The notes beneath the pieces were generated by a model, which saw nothing but the letters and a program-made list of their open reading frames with translations, was not told the origin of the DNA and ran no database searches. A stretch of 64,000 bases of DNA from Bordetella parapertussis (GTDB lineage: Bacteria > Pseudomonadota > Gammaproteobacteria > Burkholderiales > SG8-41): NCBI GenBank assembly GCA_945885345.1, contig CAMCYP010000006.1:52063-116062 (forward strand), read 5' to 3'. Each line of letters opens with the position of its first letter. Position 1 is the first letter of the stretch. Below are positions 1-8,886 of this stretch, piece after piece. The position numbers were made by a program, and so were the translations under genes.

Positions 1-478
1 GTGGGGCATCCACTCGACCTATACCGACAACCTGCTGATGCTGACGCTGAGCCGCGGCGGGCCCTGCGTCTGGCTGAGCGAAGACGATGCGAAGCGCGCC
101 GGCATCGTCGACAACGACTGGATCGAGCTGTTCAACATCAACGGCGCCATTGCGGCGCGGGCGGTGGTCAGCCAGCGTGTCAACCCCGGCATGGTGATGA
201 TGTACCACGCGCAGGAAAAGATCGTGAATACCCCGGGGTCGGAAATCACCGGCGCGCGCGGCGGCATCCACAACTCGGTAACGCGCATCGTGCTGAAACC
301 CACGCACATGATCGGCGGTTACGCCCAGTTGAGCTACGGCTTCAACTATTACGGCACCGTCGGCACCAATCGCGACGAGTTCGTGGTGGTGCGCAAGATG
401 GACAAGATCGACTGGCTGGATACGCCGGTCGCGGATGAACTGATCCGGCCTGTGCAAGCCCATGGAGAAGTCGCATGA
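1..478 (+). CDS. narG: Respiratory nitrate reductase alpha subunit, C-terminal part (partial)
   Basis: The frame is open from base 2, so only the last 158 residues of the molybdenum-containing catalytic subunit NarG are present; the full protein is about 1,200 residues. The stretch WGIHSTYTDNLLMLTLSRGG and the tail with NRDEFVVVRKMDKIDWLD are typical of the NarG C-terminal molybdopterin-dinucleotide-binding domain. NarG reduces nitrate to nitrite at the cytoplasmic face of the membrane. The stop codon overlaps the narH start by 4 bp (ATGA), which indicates translational coupling. Promoter and N-terminus lie outside the window. Confidence 0.95.
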   Translation, partial: WGIHSTYTDNLLMLTLSRGGPCVWLSEDDAKRAGIVDNDWIELFNINGAIAARAVVSQRVNPGMVMMYHAQEKIVNTPGSEITGARGGIHNSVTRIVLKPTHMIGGYAQLSYGFNYYGTVGTNRDEFVVVRKMDKIDWLDTPVADELIRPVQAHGEVA

Positions 479-1998
479 AAATAAGAGCCCAGATCGGCAT
501 GGTACTGAACCTGGACAAGTGCATCGGCTGCCACACCTGTTCGGTAACCTGCAAGAACGTCTGGACCAGCCGGCCAGGCATGGAATACGCCTGGTTCAAC
601 AACGTCGAAACCAAGCCCGGCATCGGTTACCCCAAGGAATGGGAGAACCAGGACAAGTGGCACGGCGGCTGGGTGCGCAACAGCGACGGCTCGATCCGGC
701 CGCGGCAGGGCGCCAAGTGGAAGTTGCTGATGCGCATTTTCGCCAACCCCAACCTGCCGGAGATCGACGACTACTATGAGCCGTTCACATTTGACTACGG
801 CCACCTGCAGAGCGCGCCGGAAATGAAAGCCACACCGACCGCTCGGCCGCGCAGTCTGATCACCGGCAAGCAGATGGACAAGATCGTGTGGGGCCCGAAC
901 TGGGAGGAAATCCTGGGGGGCGAGTTCAGCAAGCGCAGTGCCGACAAGAACTTCGATGACATCCAGAAGGACATCTACGGCCAGTTCGAGAACACCTTCA
1001 TGATGTACCTGCCGCGGCTGTGCGAGCACTGCCTGAATCCGGCGTGCGTGGCGAGCTGTCCCTCGGGCTCGATCTACAAGCGTGAGGAAGACGGCATTGT
1101 GCTGATCGACCAGGACAAGTGCCGTGGCTGGCGCATGTGCGTGAGCGGCTGCCCGTACAAAAAGATTTACTACAACTGGAAAAGCGGCAAGGCAGAGAAG
1201 TGCATTTTCTGCTATCCGCGCATCGAGGCGGGGCAACCCACCGTGTGTTCGGAAACCTGCGTCGGGCGCATCCGTTACCTCGGCGTGCTGCTGTACGACG
1301 CCGACCGCATCCAGGAAGCGGCCAGTGTCGAGCATGATCGCGATCTATACCATGTCCAACTCGATATTTTCCTTGATCCGAATGACCCGCAGGTGATTGC
1401 CCAGGCCGCCGTCGACGGCATACCGGACAAGTGGATGGAGGCAGCACGCAACAGCCCGGTGTACAAGATGGCGGTGGAATGGAAAGTGGCATTGCCGCTG
1501 CATCCGGAATACCGCACGCTGCCGATGGTCTGGTACGTGCCGCCGCTGTCGCCGATCAGCGCCGCCGCCAATGCCGGCCATGTCGGCACCAACGGCCAGA
1601 TCCCGGACGTCAACCAGCTGCGCATCCCCGTCAAGTACCTGGCCAATCTGCTGACAGCAGGTGACACGGTGCCCGTGGTGCGTGCACTCGAGCGCATGCT
1701 GGCGATGCGCGCCTACCAGCGCAGCAAGCATGTCGACCAGCGTATCAACACCGCAGTGCTGCAGCAGGTCGGCATCACCCAGGCCGAGGTGGAGGAGATG
1801 TACCGCATCATGGCAATCGCCAATTACGAAGATCGCTTCGTGATTCCCAGTACCCACCGCGAGTACGCGGAGAACACATTCAACGTGCGTGGCGGCTGTG
1901 GTTTCTCGTTCGGCAACGGTTGCTCGGAAGGCACCGGCGAGACCAGCCTGTTCGGCAGCGAGAAAAAACGCACCATACCCATCAAGCTGGAGGTTTGA
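475..1998 (+). CDS. narH: Respiratory nitrate reductase beta (iron-sulfur) subunit
   Basis: At 507 residues this is the normal NarH length. Four cysteine groups carry the electron-transfer clusters: CIGCHTCSVTC at 16-26, CEHCLNPACVASC starting near 183, CRGWRMCVSGC near 216, and CIFC with CSETC from about 243. The CxxW spacing in the third group is the NarH signature for a [3Fe-4S] cluster. The protein passes electrons from the NarI haems to NarG. It starts inside the narG stop (ATGA overlap) and is followed after 2 bp by narJ. The assignment is secure from motif order and context. Confidence 0.97.
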   Translation: MKIRAQIGMVLNLDKCIGCHTCSVTCKNVWTSRPGMEYAWFNNVETKPGIGYPKEWENQDKWHGGWVRNSDGSIRPRQGAKWKLLMRIFANPNLPEIDDYYEPFTFDYGHLQSAPEMKATPTARPRSLITGKQMDKIVWGPNWEEILGGEFSKRSADKNFDDIQKDIYGQFENTFMMYLPRLCEHCLNPACVASCPSGSIYKREEDGIVLIDQDKCRGWRMCVSGCPYKKIYYNWKSGKAEKCIFCYPRIEAGQPTVCSETCVGRIRYLGVLLYDADRIQEAASVEHDRDLYHVQLDIFLDPNDPQVIAQAAVDGIPDKWMEAARNSPVYKMAVEWKVALPLHPEYRTLPMVWYVPPLSPISAAANAGHVGTNGQIPDVNQLRIPVKYLANLLTAGDTVPVVRALERMLAMRAYQRSKHVDQRINTAVLQQVGITQAEVEEMYRIMAIANYEDRFVIPSTHREYAENTFNVRGGCGFSFGNGCSEGTGETSLFGSEKKRTIPIKLEV

Positions 1999-2000
1999 TC

Positions 2001-2693
2001 ATGCTGGGATTCTCAAAACCTGTGTCCGCTTCCGGCAGCCTGCGCGTGCTGGCGGCTCTGCTCGGTTATCCGGATGCGGGTATGCGCAGCCACCTGCCCG
2101 AGATGGCTGAAATCCTGCGCCGCGAGGGCGTGCTGTCCGCGGCGCGCCAGACCGAAATCGGCGTGCTGATCGATTTGCTGGTGAACGCAGAACCGCTGGA
2201 CGTTGAGGCCGGCTACGTGGAACTGTTTGACCGTGGCCGTGCCACTTCACTGCATCTGTTCGAGCATGTGCACGGGGATTCACGCGACCGCGGCCCGGCT
2301 ATGATCGATCTGGCGCAGACCTACGAAAAAGCGGGCCTGTACCTGGCGCCGGGTGAATTGCCGGACTATTTGCCTGTCGTGCTGGAATTCGTTTCCTCCC
2401 AGCCGCCACGCGAGGCACATGATTTTCTGGGGGAAATGTCCCATATATTCAATGCCTTATTCTGCGCGTTGCAGGAGCGCGCCAGCCCGTACGCCAGCGT
2501 GCTCGGCGCATTGCTGGAACTGGCCGGCGAGCAGGCGCAGGCCGTGAAGCTCGTTGCCGAGCCGCCGCTGGATGAAAGCTGGATCGAGCCGCCTGTGTTC
2601 GACGGCTGTTCGTCCAAGGGCCAGTCCCGGCCCGGCCAGCCGCAACCCATCCACCTGGTCCGCAGGAATGCCAAAACCGGAGTGATCGCATGA
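2001..2693 (+). CDS. narJ: Nitrate reductase molybdenum cofactor assembly chaperone
   Basis: NarJ is a dedicated cytoplasmic chaperone for cofactor insertion into NarG; it is not part of the final enzyme. The ATG at 2001 gives MLGFSKPVSASGSLRVLAAL and about 230 residues, the usual size, and follows the narH stop by 2 bp. A longer frame opens upstream inside narH but is not needed. The segment LFEHVHGDSRDRGPAMIDLA (about 90-110) is the conserved TorD/NarJ-type motif. The end overlaps narI by 4 bp. Confidence 0.95.
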   Translation: MLGFSKPVSASGSLRVLAALLGYPDAGMRSHLPEMAEILRREGVLSAARQTEIGVLIDLLVNAEPLDVEAGYVELFDRGRATSLHLFEHVHGDSRDRGPAMIDLAQTYEKAGLYLAPGELPDYLPVVLEFVSSQPPREAHDFLGEMSHIFNALFCALQERASPYASVLGALLELAGEQAQAVKLVAEPPLDESWIEPPVFDGCSSKGQSRPGQPQPIHLVRRNAKTGVIA

Positions 2694-3436
2694 GCGCCTT
2701 CCAGTCCTATCTGCACAGTTTCTTTTTCAGTGCCTACCCCTACATCTGCATGGTGGTATTTCTGGTGGGGAGCCTGGCCCGTTTCGACCGGGACCAATAC
2801 ACCTGGAAGAGTGATTCTTCGCAGATGCTGCGCGCCGGCACTTTGCGCTGGGGCAGCAATTTGTTCCATGTCGGCATCCTGTTCCTGTTCTTCGGCCACT
2901 TCATCGGACTGCTGACGCCGCACTGGCTGTATGAGCCCTTTATTTCTCCGGCCAACAAGCAATTGCTTGCCATTTACGCGGGCGGGGTTGCAGGATTCAT
3001 CTGCTTCATCGGCCTCACGCTGCTGATTCACCGCCGCATGTTCGACCCGCGTATTCGCCTGACGAGCCACCGTACCGACCTCGCCATCCTGATCATTTTG
3101 TGGGTGCAACTGACACTCGGCCTGATCACGCTGCCGTATTCGTTCTCCCATTCCGACGGCAGTGTCATGCTGGTGCTGGCCGACTGGGCGCAGCGGGTAT
3201 TCACCTTCCGCGTTGGCGGCGCCGAGGAGTTGATCGGGCTGGCGTGGCCGTACAAGGTGCACATGGTGCTGGGTATGACCATTTTTCTGCTGTTCCCGTT
3301 CAGCCGGCTGGTGCACGTGTGGAGCGGCTTCGCCACGGTGGCTTACCTGTTCCGACCGCAGCAGGTGGTGCGCAGCCGCCGGCTCAACCTGCCGCCCGGT
3401 CATAACCAGCCGCGCCAGCCCGGTGCGGGCGCTTGA
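2690..3436 (+). CDS. narI: Respiratory nitrate reductase gamma subunit (cytochrome b)
   Basis: This is the membrane subunit (248 residues, five predicted transmembrane helices) that oxidises quinol and holds two b-type haems. Histidine-bearing helices are visible at about 61-76 (FHVGILFLFFGHFIGL) and about 190-212 (HMVLGMTIFLLFPFSRLVHV), as expected for haem ligation. The start overlaps narJ in ATGA, completing narGHJI as one translationally coupled operon. The next gene follows after about 20 bp. Confidence 0.97.
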   Translation: MSAFQSYLHSFFFSAYPYICMVVFLVGSLARFDRDQYTWKSDSSQMLRAGTLRWGSNLFHVGILFLFFGHFIGLLTPHWLYEPFISPANKQLLAIYAGGVAGFICFIGLTLLIHRRMFDPRIRLTSHRTDLAILIILWVQLTLGLITLPYSFSHSDGSVMLVLADWAQRVFTFRVGGAEELIGLAWPYKVHMVLGMTIFLLFPFSRLVHVWSGFATVAYLFRPQQVVRSRRLNLPPGHNQPRQPGAGA

Positions 3437-3456
3437 GTTTTCAGGAGAAACGCAAC

Positions 3457-4245
3457 ATGACTGCTGCTGCCACAATTGTCGCTACCGTCGCCCGCATCAA
3501 CGGCGTGGATTTGCATGGACAGGAAGAAATGCTGTCGCCCGACGAACTGCGTCAGCGCGCCTGCACCGAGCTGCTGCGCCAGGCGGCGCAGGCCGCCGGG
3601 CTGCTTGCGGCGAGCGATTTCGCAACAAAGGATGGCGTGACCAGCGACGCGGCCTCAGGCGCCATTGAGGCTCTGCTGGAACAAACCCTGGCCGTGCCCG
3701 AGCCGTCAGATGCGGATTGCCGGCGCCATTACGCTGCCCATCAGGGCGGTTACCGCAGCGGTGAACGCGTGCGGGTGCGCCACATCCTGTTCGCGGTTAC
3801 CCCGGGCGTGGATGTGGTTGCACTGCGCAAGCAGGCGGAACCGGTATTCCTTGACGTGCGCTGCCACGACGGCCAAGGCGCCGACCGGTTTTCCGACGCC
3901 GCGCGCCAGTGGTCCAACTGCCCGAGCGGCGCCGACGGCGGCGATCTGGGCTGGCTGAGCACGACAGATTGCGCGCCCGAGTTCGCCCGCGAGCTGTTCG
4001 GGCGCATCGAAGTCGGCGTGCTGTCGCGCCTGGTGCACAGCCGCTTTGGTCTGCATGTCGTCGAAGTGCTGGAACGCGAAGCGGGCGTGGCGCAGACGTT
4101 TGAATCGGTGCGTGGTGCGGTTGCGAATGCGCTGCGCCAGCAGGCTTTTGTCACGGCATTGAAGCAATACCTGCAGTTGCTGGCCGGCCGGGCCGTGGTG
4201 GAAGGTGTTGAACTCGACGCCGCCGACACGCCGCTGGTGCAGTGA
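3457..4245 (+). CDS. Parvulin-type peptidyl-prolyl cis-trans isomerase
   Basis: A PpiC/rotamase domain lies at about 104-215, recognisable from VRVRHILFAV, the GGDLGWL turn and SRFGLHVVEV. The N-terminal 100 residues resemble the helical chaperone part of NifM/PpiC-like proteins. No clear signal peptide is seen. The ATG at 3457 is preferred because AGGAG lies 10 bp upstream; an in-frame start at 3433 overlaps narI. Genes like this commonly follow narI in betaproteobacteria, so a role in nitrate reductase maturation is a reasonable inference but is not shown by the sequence. Confidence 0.85.
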   Translation: MTAAATIVATVARINGVDLHGQEEMLSPDELRQRACTELLRQAAQAAGLLAASDFATKDGVTSDAASGAIEALLEQTLAVPEPSDADCRRHYAAHQGGYRSGERVRVRHILFAVTPGVDVVALRKQAEPVFLDVRCHDGQGADRFSDAARQWSNCPSGADGGDLGWLSTTDCAPEFARELFGRIEVGVLSRLVHSRFGLHVVEVLEREAGVAQTFESVRGAVANALRQQAFVTALKQYLQLLAGRAVVEGVELDAADTPLVQ

Positions 4246-4247
4246 TC

Positions 4248-4652
4248 ATGAGCATTTCAAACTTCGAAGATTTGCTCCAGGCTGCGAGGCAGCAGTCCGA
4301 GCCGCAACGATTGCTGTTCGTTTTTGCTGACGTCGAACTGCCTGATGACAGCACGGCTGAACAGCGTGCCCGTTTTCAGGCGGGGGATGGTGGTGCGCTG
4401 GTGCCATTAATGTCCGTGGACAAGAAACCCGCTGACATGAGCACGTTTTCCGCATTGGTGGAGGAATCGCGCCAGTTCGGGCGCGACTGGGCCGTCGTGT
4501 TTGTCGCGGCCCTTGCCGGGCGCGGCGGATGCGCACCTACGGATGTGGAGGCCGACCAGTCACTGCAGCGCATGATCGAAGCCATCAAGTCAGGTTCCTT
4601 CGGCTCGTTCATGCCATTCGACCGGCAGGGCCAGCCCCTGCTTTTTGACTGA
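4248..4652 (+). CDS. Conserved hypothetical protein of nar-type clusters
   Basis: This is a 134-residue soluble protein beginning MSISNFEDLLQAARQQSEPQ. It matches a small family often labelled ribonucleotide reductase subunit alpha in automated annotation. It has no reductase residues and is far too short for that enzyme, so the label should not be transferred. The visible pattern is RLLFVFADVELPDD near the N-terminus and FMPFDRQGQPLLFD at the end. It follows the PPIase by 2 bp, so the two are probably cotranscribed. Function unknown. Confidence 0.75.
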   Translation: MSISNFEDLLQAARQQSEPQRLLFVFADVELPDDSTAEQRARFQAGDGGALVPLMSVDKKPADMSTFSALVEESRQFGRDWAVVFVAALAGRGGCAPTDVEADQSLQRMIEAIKSGSFGSFMPFDRQGQPLLFD

Positions 4653-4738
4653 ATCCACGTTGATTTCTCACGTGTTATTGGCAAGACATCCATGGCGGCC
4701 ATCCGCGGGAGCGCGCTTTGGCCAGGAGCCGGGGCGCG

Positions 4739-5020
4739 ATGGTTGAACGCATCCCGGCCTGGCAATGCATCGGATGCGGAAGGATTGAGGGCGCGCAGCC
4801 GTGCGTCGGCATTTGTCAGGATCGCAGGGCGAATTTTGTCCATGCTGCTGATTACGACGAGATGCGCGGGCGGGCAGAGGAACTGGCTGGCGTGGTGCGT
4901 CAGATTGCCTGCACGACGCCGCACTGCGGCGAATTCGAACGAACCTACCTCGCGCTGCAGGTGCGTGCGCAACGGGCGCTCAGAGTGTTCAACAGTGACG
5001 AACAGCCCGGATCAGCCTGA
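4739..5020 (+). CDS. Small cysteine-containing conserved protein
   Basis: This 93-residue protein starts MVERIPAWQCIGCGRIEGAQ, with AGGAG 11 bp upstream. It has CIGC near residue 10, a further pair CVGIC and a later CTTPHC, a pattern that could bind a metal or iron-sulfur cluster. No known domain is recognised. It lies between the nar-linked genes and a membrane protein. A longer in-frame start at 4718 exists but is less well placed for ribosome binding. Confidence 0.65.
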   Translation: MVERIPAWQCIGCGRIEGAQPCVGICQDRRANFVHAADYDEMRGRAEELAGVVRQIACTTPHCGEFERTYLALQVRAQRALRVFNSDEQPGSA

Positions 5021-5047
5021 GTCCTGTCCTGCACTGAAAGGAAAGCC

Positions 5048-5527
5048 GTGGCGGAAATGACACTGGCACGCGTGCTGCATGTGCTCGGCGTTGTATTGTG
5101 GATCGGCGGGGTGGCGATGGTGACCACGGTCCTGCTGCCGGCGGTGAAACAGCTGAAGACACCTGCGGAACGCGTCATTTTTTTTGAAACCATTGAGCGC
5201 GGATTCGGGCTGCAGGCACGCATCACCACGCTTGTAACCGGTTTGAGCGGGCTGTATCTTGTTCATGAACTGAATCTGTGGCAACGCTTCCTGCATGTCG
5301 AATATTGGTGGATGCACGCGATGGTTCTGGTGTGGGCGCTGTTTACGCTGATGCTGTTCGTGCTTGAGCCGTTGTTTCTTCACCGTCGCTTGCTTGAGCG
5401 CGCACGGCATGACCCAGATGCAACATTTTCAATGGTGACGCGCATGCACTGGATATTGCTCGGCTTGAGCCTGATTGCTGTTGCGGGCGCGGTGGCCGGC
5501 AGCCACGGATACCTGTTGTTTGTTTGA
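5048..5527 (+). CDS. Four-helix integral membrane protein (CopD/HemJ-like)
   Basis: The gene begins with GTG after GAAAGGAAAG and encodes 159 residues with about four hydrophobic helices (roughly 9-29, 56-76, 85-107, 132-155). Histidines sit in or near the helices (ARVLHVLGVVLWIGG; WWMHAMVLVWALF; RMHWILLG), as in membrane haem- or copper-handling proteins of the CopD/HemJ type. It lies upstream of nnrS in a region devoted to nitrogen-oxide respiration. The family similarity is judged by eye; the function is not established. Confidence 0.7.
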   Translation: MAEMTLARVLHVLGVVLWIGGVAMVTTVLLPAVKQLKTPAERVIFFETIERGFGLQARITTLVTGLSGLYLVHELNLWQRFLHVEYWWMHAMVLVWALFTLMLFVLEPLFLHRRLLERARHDPDATFSMVTRMHWILLGLSLIAVAGAVAGSHGYLLFV

Positions 5528-5618
5528 TAGTGCCGGCGCTGTCTGTGCGAGGCAGGGACGGGGTGTTGCCGGAATCAACGCACCGCGTTGCAATGCATGA
5601 CGCCAGCCAGGAATTGAC

Positions 5619-6818
5619 ATGAACGAATTGCCGCTTGACCGACCACAGCAACTCAATCCCCCGCCTGTAACGACCGACTTTTCGTTGTGGAATCTGGGGT
5701 TTCGCCCGTTTTACCTGCTGGCGAGCATTTTCAGTGTCATCAGCGTACTGCTGTGGATGGCCCAGTACTCGGGTTGGCTGCCTTTTGCCTACCTGCAGGG
5801 GCCGCTCTGGCATGGCCATGAAATGCTGTTCGGATTCACGATGGCAGTGGTGGCCGGTTTTCTGCTGACTGCGGTGCGCGCCTGGACCGGGCAGCCGACG
5901 CCCGTCGGCGTACCGCTGATGGCGCTGGCGGCGCTGTGGGTGGCGGGGCGTGTGCTGGTGCTGACACCCCTGGGCCTGCCGGCCGCAATCGTGAACGCGG
6001 CGTTTCCCGTAGCCCTTGCCGTGGCGATTGCCGTTCCGCTGCTGCGCGCCGGGAACGTCCGCAATTATTTCTTTGTCGGCCTGCTCGTGCTGATGGGCGC
6101 GCTGATTGCCGCTCTGCATCTTGGGTTGCAGGGTGCTTTTGAGATTCCGCCGCGACTGGGTCTGCTGCTGGGGCTGGATGTGATGCTGTTCATCATGGCG
6201 GTGATGGGCGGTCGGGCAATTCCGATGTTTACCAACAACGGCGTGCATGGCGCGGGTGCTACGCGCCATGCGCTGCTTGAAAAAATGGCCCTGGGCTCGG
6301 TACTGCTGCTGTTCATCGCCGATCTTCTGCAGCTGCCTTCCCTGGTCATGGCAGTCGTCGCGCTGGGCGCTGCGTTTGCGCATGGCCTGCGCCTGTATTG
6401 CTGGCGGCCCTGGCGCACCCTCGCGGCACCGCTGGTGTGGATATTGCATGCCGCCTATGCCTGGATCGTTGTACATCTGGTATTGCGCGGACTGTCCGGA
6501 CTGGGGTGGTTCGCCGGATCGTATGCCATCCACGCGCTGACCACGGGCGCAATCGGCGGGCTGACCCTCGGCATGATGACCCGCACGGCCCGCGGCCATA
6601 CGGCGCGGCCGCTGGTGGCAGATGGTTTTGAATTGACCTGCTTTCTGCTGATACAGGCGGCTGCGGTGATGCGCGTTTTCAGCGGGATGGTGTCATCGGC
6701 GCTGTATCTGCCCGGCATTCAGCTTTCAGGCGTGCTGTGGGCGGCCGCTTTCGGCATCTACGCCGTCCGCTACTGGCCGGTGCTGTCGCGGCCGCGGCTC
6801 GACGGCAAACCAGGCTGA
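5619..6818 (+). CDS. nnrS: NnrS family haem-copper membrane protein
   Basis: The protein has 399 residues with about twelve hydrophobic segments. NnrS hallmarks include the LGFRPFYLLAS entry motif (about 23-33), the GPLWHGHEMLFGF motif (about 61-73) and GGRAIPMFTNN (about 195-205). NnrS proteins bind haem and copper and protect against nitric-oxide stress during denitrification. The gene sits 90 bp after the preceding membrane protein gene and downstream of nar, consistent with handling nitrogen oxides made by nitrate respiration. Confidence 0.92.
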   Translation: MNELPLDRPQQLNPPPVTTDFSLWNLGFRPFYLLASIFSVISVLLWMAQYSGWLPFAYLQGPLWHGHEMLFGFTMAVVAGFLLTAVRAWTGQPTPVGVPLMALAALWVAGRVLVLTPLGLPAAIVNAAFPVALAVAIAVPLLRAGNVRNYFFVGLLVLMGALIAALHLGLQGAFEIPPRLGLLLGLDVMLFIMAVMGGRAIPMFTNNGVHGAGATRHALLEKMALGSVLLLFIADLLQLPSLVMAVVALGAAFAHGLRLYCWRPWRTLAAPLVWILHAAYAWIVVHLVLRGLSGLGWFAGSYAIHALTTGAIGGLTLGMMTRTARGHTARPLVADGFELTCFLLIQAAAVMRVFSGMVSSALYLPGIQLSGVLWAAAFGIYAVRYWPVLSRPRLDGKPG

Positions 6819-6840
6819 ACGGAACGAGGGTAACGTGACA

Positions 6841-7141
6841 TGCTCGATCACATCATCAGTCGCCTGCGACGCTTCCACACCTGCTACTTTCCGCGGCTGA
6901 GAAAACAGTTCAGGAATCTGGTGGACCAGGGGCAGCATCCGACCGTGCTGTTCATCGGCTGTTCCGATTCCCGCGGCGTGTCGAGGCCGGCGACCTGTAT
7001 TTGCGCGGCTGGCATTACCTGATTGAGGAGGGCAAGGTGCTGGTGCTCAATGTCGAGAGCGGTTTGTTCGAATCCTTCGATGCCGCACTCGATGCGGCCA
7101 GGGCAAACGATCCGCTTGCCGGGGTCAACCAGCTGCCCTGA
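6841..7141 (+). pseudogene. Beta-carbonic anhydrase relic with large internal deletion
   Basis: The first 46 codons encode an intact beta-carbonic-anhydrase N-terminus ending in the zinc-site motif FIGCSDSR. The sequence then jumps, with a frame change near 6976, to what should be the C-terminal part: RVEAGDLYLRGWHYLIEEGK and a tail ending at the stop 7139-7141. The central 120 or so residues, including the His and second Cys zinc ligands, are missing. The product cannot be an active carbonic anhydrase. The 5' frame ends early at 7022. Confidence 0.88.
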
Positions 7142-7161
7142 AGGCGGCCTGTCAGGGGAGC

Positions 7162-7557
7162 ATGCCGATCGACTACCTGATCCTGAAAATGATCCACGTG
7201 ACCTGCGTGGCAGCGAGTTATTCGCTGTTCTTCGTGCGTGGTGTCTGGATGTTCATGGAGTCACCATTGCTGAGCAAGCGGTGGATCAGGATCGTGCCAC
7301 ACCTGATTGATACCGGCTTGCTTGCCAGTGCCATTGCGATGGCCGTTGCCGTTCGCCAGTATCCATTTTCCGCGGACTGGCTTACTGCGAAGCTGCTGGC
7401 GCTGATCTGCTACATCGTTCTCGGCATGGTGGCCTTGCGCTTCGCCCGCACACGCGGGATGCGGCTGGCCGCCTGGCTGGCTGCGCAGGCGGTTTTTTTC
7501 TACATCGTTGCGGTTGCGGTCACCCGCAATCCGCTGCCGTGGATTGCAGGAGCGTGA
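7162..7557 (+). CDS. SirB family membrane protein
   Basis: This is a 131-residue protein with four hydrophobic helices. It has the SirB2 pattern: HVTCVAASYSLFFVRGVWMF at about 12-31, then PHLIDTGLLASAIAMA, and YIVLGMVALRFARTRGMR toward the end. SirB-like proteins are conserved in proteobacteria, but their biochemical function is unclear. It lies just downstream of the carbonic anhydrase relic and converges with the nitronate monooxygenase gene, leaving about 40 bp between stops. Confidence 0.85.
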   Translation: MPIDYLILKMIHVTCVAASYSLFFVRGVWMFMESPLLSKRWIRIVPHLIDTGLLASAIAMAVAVRQYPFSADWLTAKLLALICYIVLGMVALRFARTRGMRLAAWLAAQAVFFYIVAVAVTRNPLPWIAGA

Positions 7558-7597
7558 ATGGGTCGCAGCCGATGACGGACCATCCGCAACAGGGCTT

Positions 7598-8758
7598 TCA
7601 TTGGGTGGCCGGGATGGCGCCGGTCATCAGGTATTCCAGCAAATCGGCCACCGGCCGGATGGCAGTGCCGAACGGCAGGCTTTCTGCTCCCCGGAAAAAC
7701 AGGCCTTTGCGGACATCGCCCTTGAGCGCGTAGGCGAGCCGCGTGTCGATGCAGAACTGTCCTGCGCTGGCGATACCGTCGCGCAATCCGCACATGGTCA
7801 GGCAATTGAGTCCCTGCACGCAGCGGCGCGGATCGGCTTTGGCGTGTGATTGCAGGGTTTTCTCGCGCCGCAGGTAGTTTTGCAGCCACGGGGTCAGTAC
7901 GGCGCGCGCCGGCAGGCCGGCAACGCTCATGAAGGTGACGATGTCTTCAGGCCTGGCTTCCGCCAGCACACGCTTGAATTCGGGATGGGCATCGCCTTCG
8001 ACGGTAACGGCAAACGGTGTGCCGACCTGAACCGCGGCGGCGCCCTGTTGCAGCAGGGTTCGCGCCTGCTGGTGGCTGTTGATTCCTCCGGCGGGAATCA
8101 GCGGTATGCGTTCGTTTTCGATGCCCAATTCGCGAAACAGTCCGTGAATTTCCTCCAGCACCACGGCGAAGTCGAACCGTGGATTGCCAATGTCATCGAT
8201 GCGGGTCGCTCCCAGGTGGCCGCCAGCATGCCGCGGATGCTCGATGATGAGGGCATCCGGCAGTTTTTTCCTGCGCATCCATTTTTTCAGCACGATGTTC
8301 ACGCCGCGCGCGTCCGAAAGTATCGGGATCAGGGCGACATCGGGAAAGTCGCCTGTCAGGTCAGGCAGGTCGATCGGCAGGCCGGCGCCCATGACGATCG
8401 CGTGGGCGCCGCTCGCGCAGGACTGGTGCACGTAGGCGGCATGGGCAGAGACGGCTTTCATGATGTTGACGGCAATCGCACCGCGGCCGGAGGCGATGTC
8501 CAGAGCCATGCGGATTTCGCGGTCCAGCGCGACGAGATTGAGTTGATCCAGCTCATCACGGTCCCGGCATCCGCTGGCCTGTTCCAGAAGGTCGGGGTGA
8601 TGGTGGCGCAGGTCAACGCTCGAAATTGTGCCGAGCCCGCCGAGCGCGGCGACATTGCCGGCCAGCCGGTGCGCGGACACGCCGATACCCATGCCGCCCT
8701 GGACGATGGGCAGCAATGAGCGGTTACGGAGCTTCCAGGCTGGTAGTGGAATGGTCAT
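7598..8758 (-). CDS. Nitronate monooxygenase / 2-nitropropane dioxygenase family
   Basis: This is a 386-residue FMN-dependent TIM-barrel enzyme. The start LPIVQGGMGIGVSAHRLAG, the flavin/phosphate-binding segments VIMGAGLPIDLPDL, EHPRHAGGHLG and IPAGGINSHQQARTLLQQGA, and AAVQVGTPFA are all family signatures. Such enzymes oxidise alkyl nitronates; some members have other FMN-dependent roles. C-terminal CVQGLNCLTMCGLRDG contains three cysteines found in a subset of the family. It may relate to nitrogen-oxide chemistry but the substrate cannot be read from the sequence. Confidence 0.88.
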   Translation of the reverse strand: MTIPLPAWKLRNRSLLPIVQGGMGIGVSAHRLAGNVAALGGLGTISSVDLRHHHPDLLEQASGCRDRDELDQLNLVALDREIRMALDIASGRGAIAVNIMKAVSAHAAYVHQSCASGAHAIVMGAGLPIDLPDLTGDFPDVALIPILSDARGVNIVLKKWMRRKKLPDALIIEHPRHAGGHLGATRIDDIGNPRFDFAVVLEEIHGLFRELGIENERIPLIPAGGINSHQQARTLLQQGAAAVQVGTPFAVTVEGDAHPEFKRVLAEARPEDIVTFMSVAGLPARAVLTPWLQNYLRREKTLQSHAKADPRRCVQGLNCLTMCGLRDGIASAGQFCIDTRLAYALKGDVRKGLFFRGAESLPFGTAIRPVADLLEYLMTGAIPATQ

Positions 8759-8886
8759 GGATTTCGGGAATGGTTGGCCGCTCAGACGGGAATGGTGAGC
8801 GGGATGAGCCCATTCTGAGGCGGACGACGGCTATTCGCATTGCCGGTCGCCCGAGGGGCGGATGCAATCCCGCAACCGCCGGTTTT

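Noticed and set aside
4248..4652. Ribonucleotide reductase alpha subunit label
   Set aside because: The protein is 134 residues and has no reductase motif; the label comes from automated annotation of this family.
5343..6599. 418-residue open frame on the minus strand
   Set aside because: Antisense to nnrS and the preceding membrane protein; composition rich in Gln, His and Arg, no recognisable fold.
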